Assembly (NCBI GenBank): GCA_963762615.1
Contig: CAVXLG010000013.1
Coordinates: 1,116,001-1,180,000 of the forward strand
Direction of reading: 5' to 3'
Origin: PALSA-505 sp963762615
GTDB lineage: Bacteria > Actinomycetota > Actinomycetes > Streptosporangiales > Streptosporangiaceae
DNA: 64,000 nucleotides
Shown here: positions 61,974 to 64,000 of the stretch, one piece after another
Position numbering within the stretch: position 1 is the first letter of the stretch
Layout: every line of letters starts with the position of its first letter
The notes under the pieces: model-generated
What the model saw: only the letters and a program-made list of their open reading frames with translations
Told to the model about the DNA's origin: nothing
Database searches by the model: none
Translations under genes and position numbers: made by a program

Positions 61974-61995
61974 TACACTGAACCGTATGGTTCAG
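61974..61995 (+). promoter_or_regulatory. Leaderless promoter and start-codon palindrome of the ArsR gene
   Basis: TACACT (61974-61979) is a -10-like hexamer seven bases before ATG 61987. CTGAACC and GGTTCAG around GTAT (61978-61995) form a perfect 7-bp-armed palindrome that covers the start codon, as in the TetR gene at 40787. Confidence 0.6.
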
Positions 61996-62326
61996 CGTTC
62001 GCCTGTGCTTGACCGCACGTTCTCCGCTTTGTCGGACCGGACCCGACGGGAGATTCTGGAGCGGCTCGGCCGGGGCCCGGCCACGATCAGCGAGCTGGCA
62101 GCGCCGTTTGGCATTTCGCTGACCGGAGTGAAGAAGCACGTCCGGGTCCTGGAGGAGGCGGAATCTGGTCATCACGCAGAAGGTAGGCCGGGTCCGGGAA
62201 TGCCGGCTCGGCCCCGGGCATCTGGACGATGCGGCGAGCTGGATCGAGGCCTACCGGCAGGCTTGGGAGGGCCGGTTCGACCGGTTCGAGCGCTACCTGG
62301 CGGAGCGGACAGGGGGCCGGGGGTGA
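61987..62326 (+). pseudogene. ArsR-family regulator, frameshifted
   Basis: ATG 61987 opens a winged helix typical of ArsR proteins paired with SRPBCC genes: LDRTFSALSDRTRREILERL, GPATISELAAPFGISLTGVK and KHVRVLEEAE. At about 62163 the frame shifts. The expected end LVITQKVGRVRECRLGPGHL, DDAASWIEAYRQAWEGRFDR is one frame over and stops at 62326. One extra base in GAATCTG explains it. As sequenced, the first frame instead runs on without a stop into the SRPBCC gene, giving an accidental ArsR-SRPBCC fusion frame to 62766. Confidence 0.78.
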
Positions 62327-62766
62327 GCGAGGAGCTGAGGGTGGAGCGCTTGTTCCCGGCATCTCCGGGAGAGGTGTTCGACGCGTTCACCGAGCCTGGG
62401 GGGCAGCGGGCGCTGTTCGGGCGGGACGAACCGGGCTGGATCGTCGAATCGGAGGTGGACCTGCGGCCGGGGGGCGCATGGGAGGTGATCTACGGGCCTT
62501 CGCGGCAGCAGCTGTACCGGCAGCGGCATGTGTTCCAGGTAGTCGACCGGCCCCGCCGGCTGGTCTTCACCACGACGGAAACGGCTCCGGACGGATCGGC
62601 CCTTGAGCTGGAAGGCGAGATCACGCTGAAGGAGCAAGACGGGGCGACCTTGATGACGTTCGTCCAGCGCGGCTTCCCCGACGTGTCGCTGCGGGATCTG
62701 CATGCGGCCGGTCTGGACGAGGCCTTCGACCGTATCGAGCAAGTCATCCGGGCGCGGTCGTCTTGA
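62323..62766 (+). CDS. SRPBCC (AHSA1-like) protein
   Basis: 147 residues from GTG 62323, which overlaps the ArsR stop (GTGA). The helix-grip fold pattern is complete: VERLFPASPGEVFDAFTEPG, ALFGRDEPGWIVESEVDLRP, GGAWEVIYG, FQVVDRPRRLVFTTTETAPD and a C-terminal helix GLDEAFDRIEQVIRAR. Such proteins bind hydrophobic ligands or act as Hsp90-activator-like domains. Pairs with an ArsR regulator are common in actinomycetes and are thought to sense small molecules. Confidence 0.87.
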   Translation: MSEELRVERLFPASPGEVFDAFTEPGGQRALFGRDEPGWIVESEVDLRPGGAWEVIYGPSRQQLYRQRHVFQVVDRPRRLVFTTTETAPDGSALELEGEITLKEQDGATLMTFVQRGFPDVSLRDLHAAGLDEAFDRIEQVIRARSS

Positions 62767-62919
62767 CCGGAGCGGGCGGCGGTGGGGCAGAAAGGGGGCA
62801 CCGGCAGTGGCAGGAATGTGACGCGAAACGAGCGTGAGACGAGGCTTGCATGGCCCGGGAGGCCCTCACCTGCCGGGTCCGGAGTGCCAGGCCAAGAGCA
62901 CAGACAGGAGGTATATCAG

Positions 62920-63511
62920 ATGAGCAAGGTTGTCGCCGGATTCTCGATGTCGCTGGACGGCTTCGTTGCTGACCCCGATGACGGGACCGAAGAAGTCTTC
63001 AAGTGGTATTCGGCGGGCGGCACGGACGCCGAGGTCATAGCCGGTGACGAGAGGTTCGGGCTGTCGCGTGAAGGCGCCGAGGTTATCGAGGAAGCCGGCC
63101 GGGCTGCCCGGCGTGCTGGTGACCGCGCGGCGGACCTTCGACATCGCCGACGCCTGGGGCGGCAAGCACCCGATGGACGTGCCGATGGTCGTTGTGACCC
63201 ACAGGATCCCCGAAGAATGGGCCAACCGCGAGGGATCGCCCTTCACGTTCGTCACCGACGGAGTCCCGAAGGCCATCGACGTGGCCCGCGAGATCGCCGG
63301 CGACAAGGACGTCGTGGTCGGCGCTCCCAGCGTCACCCAGCAGTGCCTGCAACTCGGGCTCCTCGATGCCATCCACATCGACCTAGTACCCGTGGTGCTC
63401 GGACGCGGGATCCGGCTCTTCGATCACCTGACCACGCCGATCGAACTCCTCGTCACCGAAGCCTCCGGGAACCCGCACGTCACCCACCTCACCTACCGAG
63501 TCCTCAAATAG
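62920..63511 (+). pseudogene. DHFR-like (RibD C-terminal domain) protein, frameshifted
   Basis: ATG 62920 behind CAGGAGGT opens KVVAGFSMSLDGFVADPDDG, the typical start of the dihydrofolate reductase-like family in actinomycetes, up to EVIEEAGRA. At about 63100 the frame shifts. The rest is GVLVTARRTFDIADAWGGKH, MVVVTHRIPEEW, VVVGAPSVTQQCLQLGLLDA and VPVVLGRGIRLFDHL, with its stop at 63511. One base was gained near 63095-63105. With the shift repaired the protein would be of normal length (about 196 residues) and NADPH-dependent. Confidence 0.78.
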
Positions 63512-63632
63512 CCGCAAGTCCCGGCTCACCCACCGGGGGATGATCCCCCGATGCGCGACCAAGGCACCTCACCCCACCATCAACCGAGTGGCCGTCCAGC
63601 AAGGGCTGACCGGCCGCTGTAGGAGGAACTCG

Positions 63633-63776
63633 ATGATCTGCCCGTTGCTGACCTACGCCGGCATGCAAACGGCAATGGCCGAGCTCGCCGAGGTATTCGG
63701 GCTGCAGATCGTCTGGTTTGGCGACGATGTCGCCGAGATCAGATGGAACGGCGGATTCCACGAGTTCGGCAGCTAA
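63633..63776 (+). CDS. Truncated VOC-like protein (47 residues)
   Basis: ATG 63633 with a strong AGGAGG ribosome binding site reads ICPLLTYAGMQTAMAELAEV, then FGLQIVWFGDDVAEIRWNGG. This is the first betaalphabetabeta unit of glyoxalase-like proteins; the second half is missing, as the frame stops at 63776. It may be a truncated gene or a very small protein. Confidence 0.5.
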   Translation: MICPLLTYAGMQTAMAELAEVFGLQIVWFGDDVAEIRWNGGFHEFGS

Positions 63777-63800
63777 CACAGGAGTGACCGCCACGACGAC

Positions 63801-64000
63801 GTGCCGACATTCGTACTCAACCTGGATGGCAGCAATCCGCACGTCATCGTCACCGGGCAAGACTTCCCGACCGGGGTAGCGGTGGGCGGGCCCCCAGGCG
63901 CCCTCCTGTACTGGGCCAACACCGGCAGCGGCGGGCACGGCACGATTGATAGTGCCAACCTTGACGGTTCCAGCCCGGGTGCCCTCGTCACCGGCCAGAA
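63801..64000 (+). CDS. Beta-propeller (LDL-receptor-repeat-like) protein, cut by window end
   Basis: From GTG 63801 the frame reads FVLNLDGSNPHVIVTGQDFP, TGVAVGG, LYWANTGSGGHGTIDSANLD and GSSPGALVTGQ and runs off the window. The repeat (xANLDGSxxxxLVTGQ...GVAVG...LYWA) is that of YWTD-like propellers common in actinomycete secreted proteins. No signal peptide or ribosome binding site precedes it, and a stop lies 24 bases upstream of 63801. It may thus be a gene whose 5' part was lost. Confidence 0.55.
   Translation, partial: MPTFVLNLDGSNPHVIVTGQDFPTGVAVGGPPGALLYWANTGSGGHGTIDSANLDGSSPGALVTGQ

Noticed and set aside
61987..62766. A true ArsR-SRPBCC fusion protein
   Set aside because: The frame joins them only because of a one-base shift; the normal ArsR end and GTGA junction are intact in the other frame.

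Overview
The window is chromosomal DNA of a high-GC actinobacterium. Codon third positions are almost all G or C. The family content is typically actinobacterial: GAF-ANTAR regulators, a large LuxR-type (LAL) regulator, SCO4226-like nickel-binding proteins, DUF899 proteins, a Tat-exported haem peroxidase and many small secreted proteins of unknown function. I cannot name a genus. No rRNA, tRNA or CRISPR array was seen.

0-24.5 kb: secreted and enzyme genes on both strands. They include a YVTN propeller protein cut by the window edge, a frameshifted secreted protein, two paralogous ricin-like secreted proteins (2.9 and 15.3 kb), a peptidoglycan-binding protein, an MMPL-tip/dirigent-like chimera, a PepE peptidase, VOC and DUF3237 proteins, an MDR oxidoreductase, an epimerase with a shifted 3' end, an SNF2-type helicase, threonine aldolase, GNAT, DinB, a DeoR-MFS-small protein operon and a 556-residue secreted protein.

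24.7-40.6 kb: a metallo-beta-lactamase / flavin monooxygenase / LipR-like esterase operon (the last two resemble the mycobacterial mymA-lipR pair), a delta-9 desaturase, aldehyde dehydrogenase divergent from a TetR regulator with shared palindromic operators, a STAS / GAF-ANTAR / GAF-ANTAR signalling cluster, a nucleotidyltransferase, a GbsR-like regulator with a DrrAB-type ABC exporter, and a decayed TOTE-type primase-helicase.

40.8-48.1 kb: a leaderless TetR operon with two membrane proteins, then a mosaic of partial and chimeric genes (SDR, SRPBCC tip on a methyltransferase, DUF899 tip on a DUF2182 remnant, DUF899-like tip on an SDR). Among these sit two intact DUF899 genes, the second coupled to a PNPOx-like flavoprotein gene.

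48.4-56.4 kb: a truncated IS5 transposase, a LAL regulator, an SCO4226-like protein, a secreted protein, a Tat haem peroxidase and a decayed second copy of the SCO4226/secreted pair.

56.7-61.7 kb: an IS21-family element (5-bp target duplication CCGCG) whose left tip carries a nested ISL3-family element (8-bp target duplication TGAAAACT). Near its right end the IS21 copy holds about 320 bp with only six cytosines. 62-64 kb: an ArsR-SRPBCC pair, a DHFR-like gene, a short VOC protein and the start of a beta-propeller gene.

Three themes stand out. Many genes are broken by one apparent single-base indel, which is either real decay or uncorrected sequencing error. Four repressor genes have a -10-like hexamer placed 6-7 bases before the start codon, three of them with a palindrome over the start codon or -35 region, which suggests leaderless autorepressed transcripts. 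Small-scale recombination has produced several gene chimeras.
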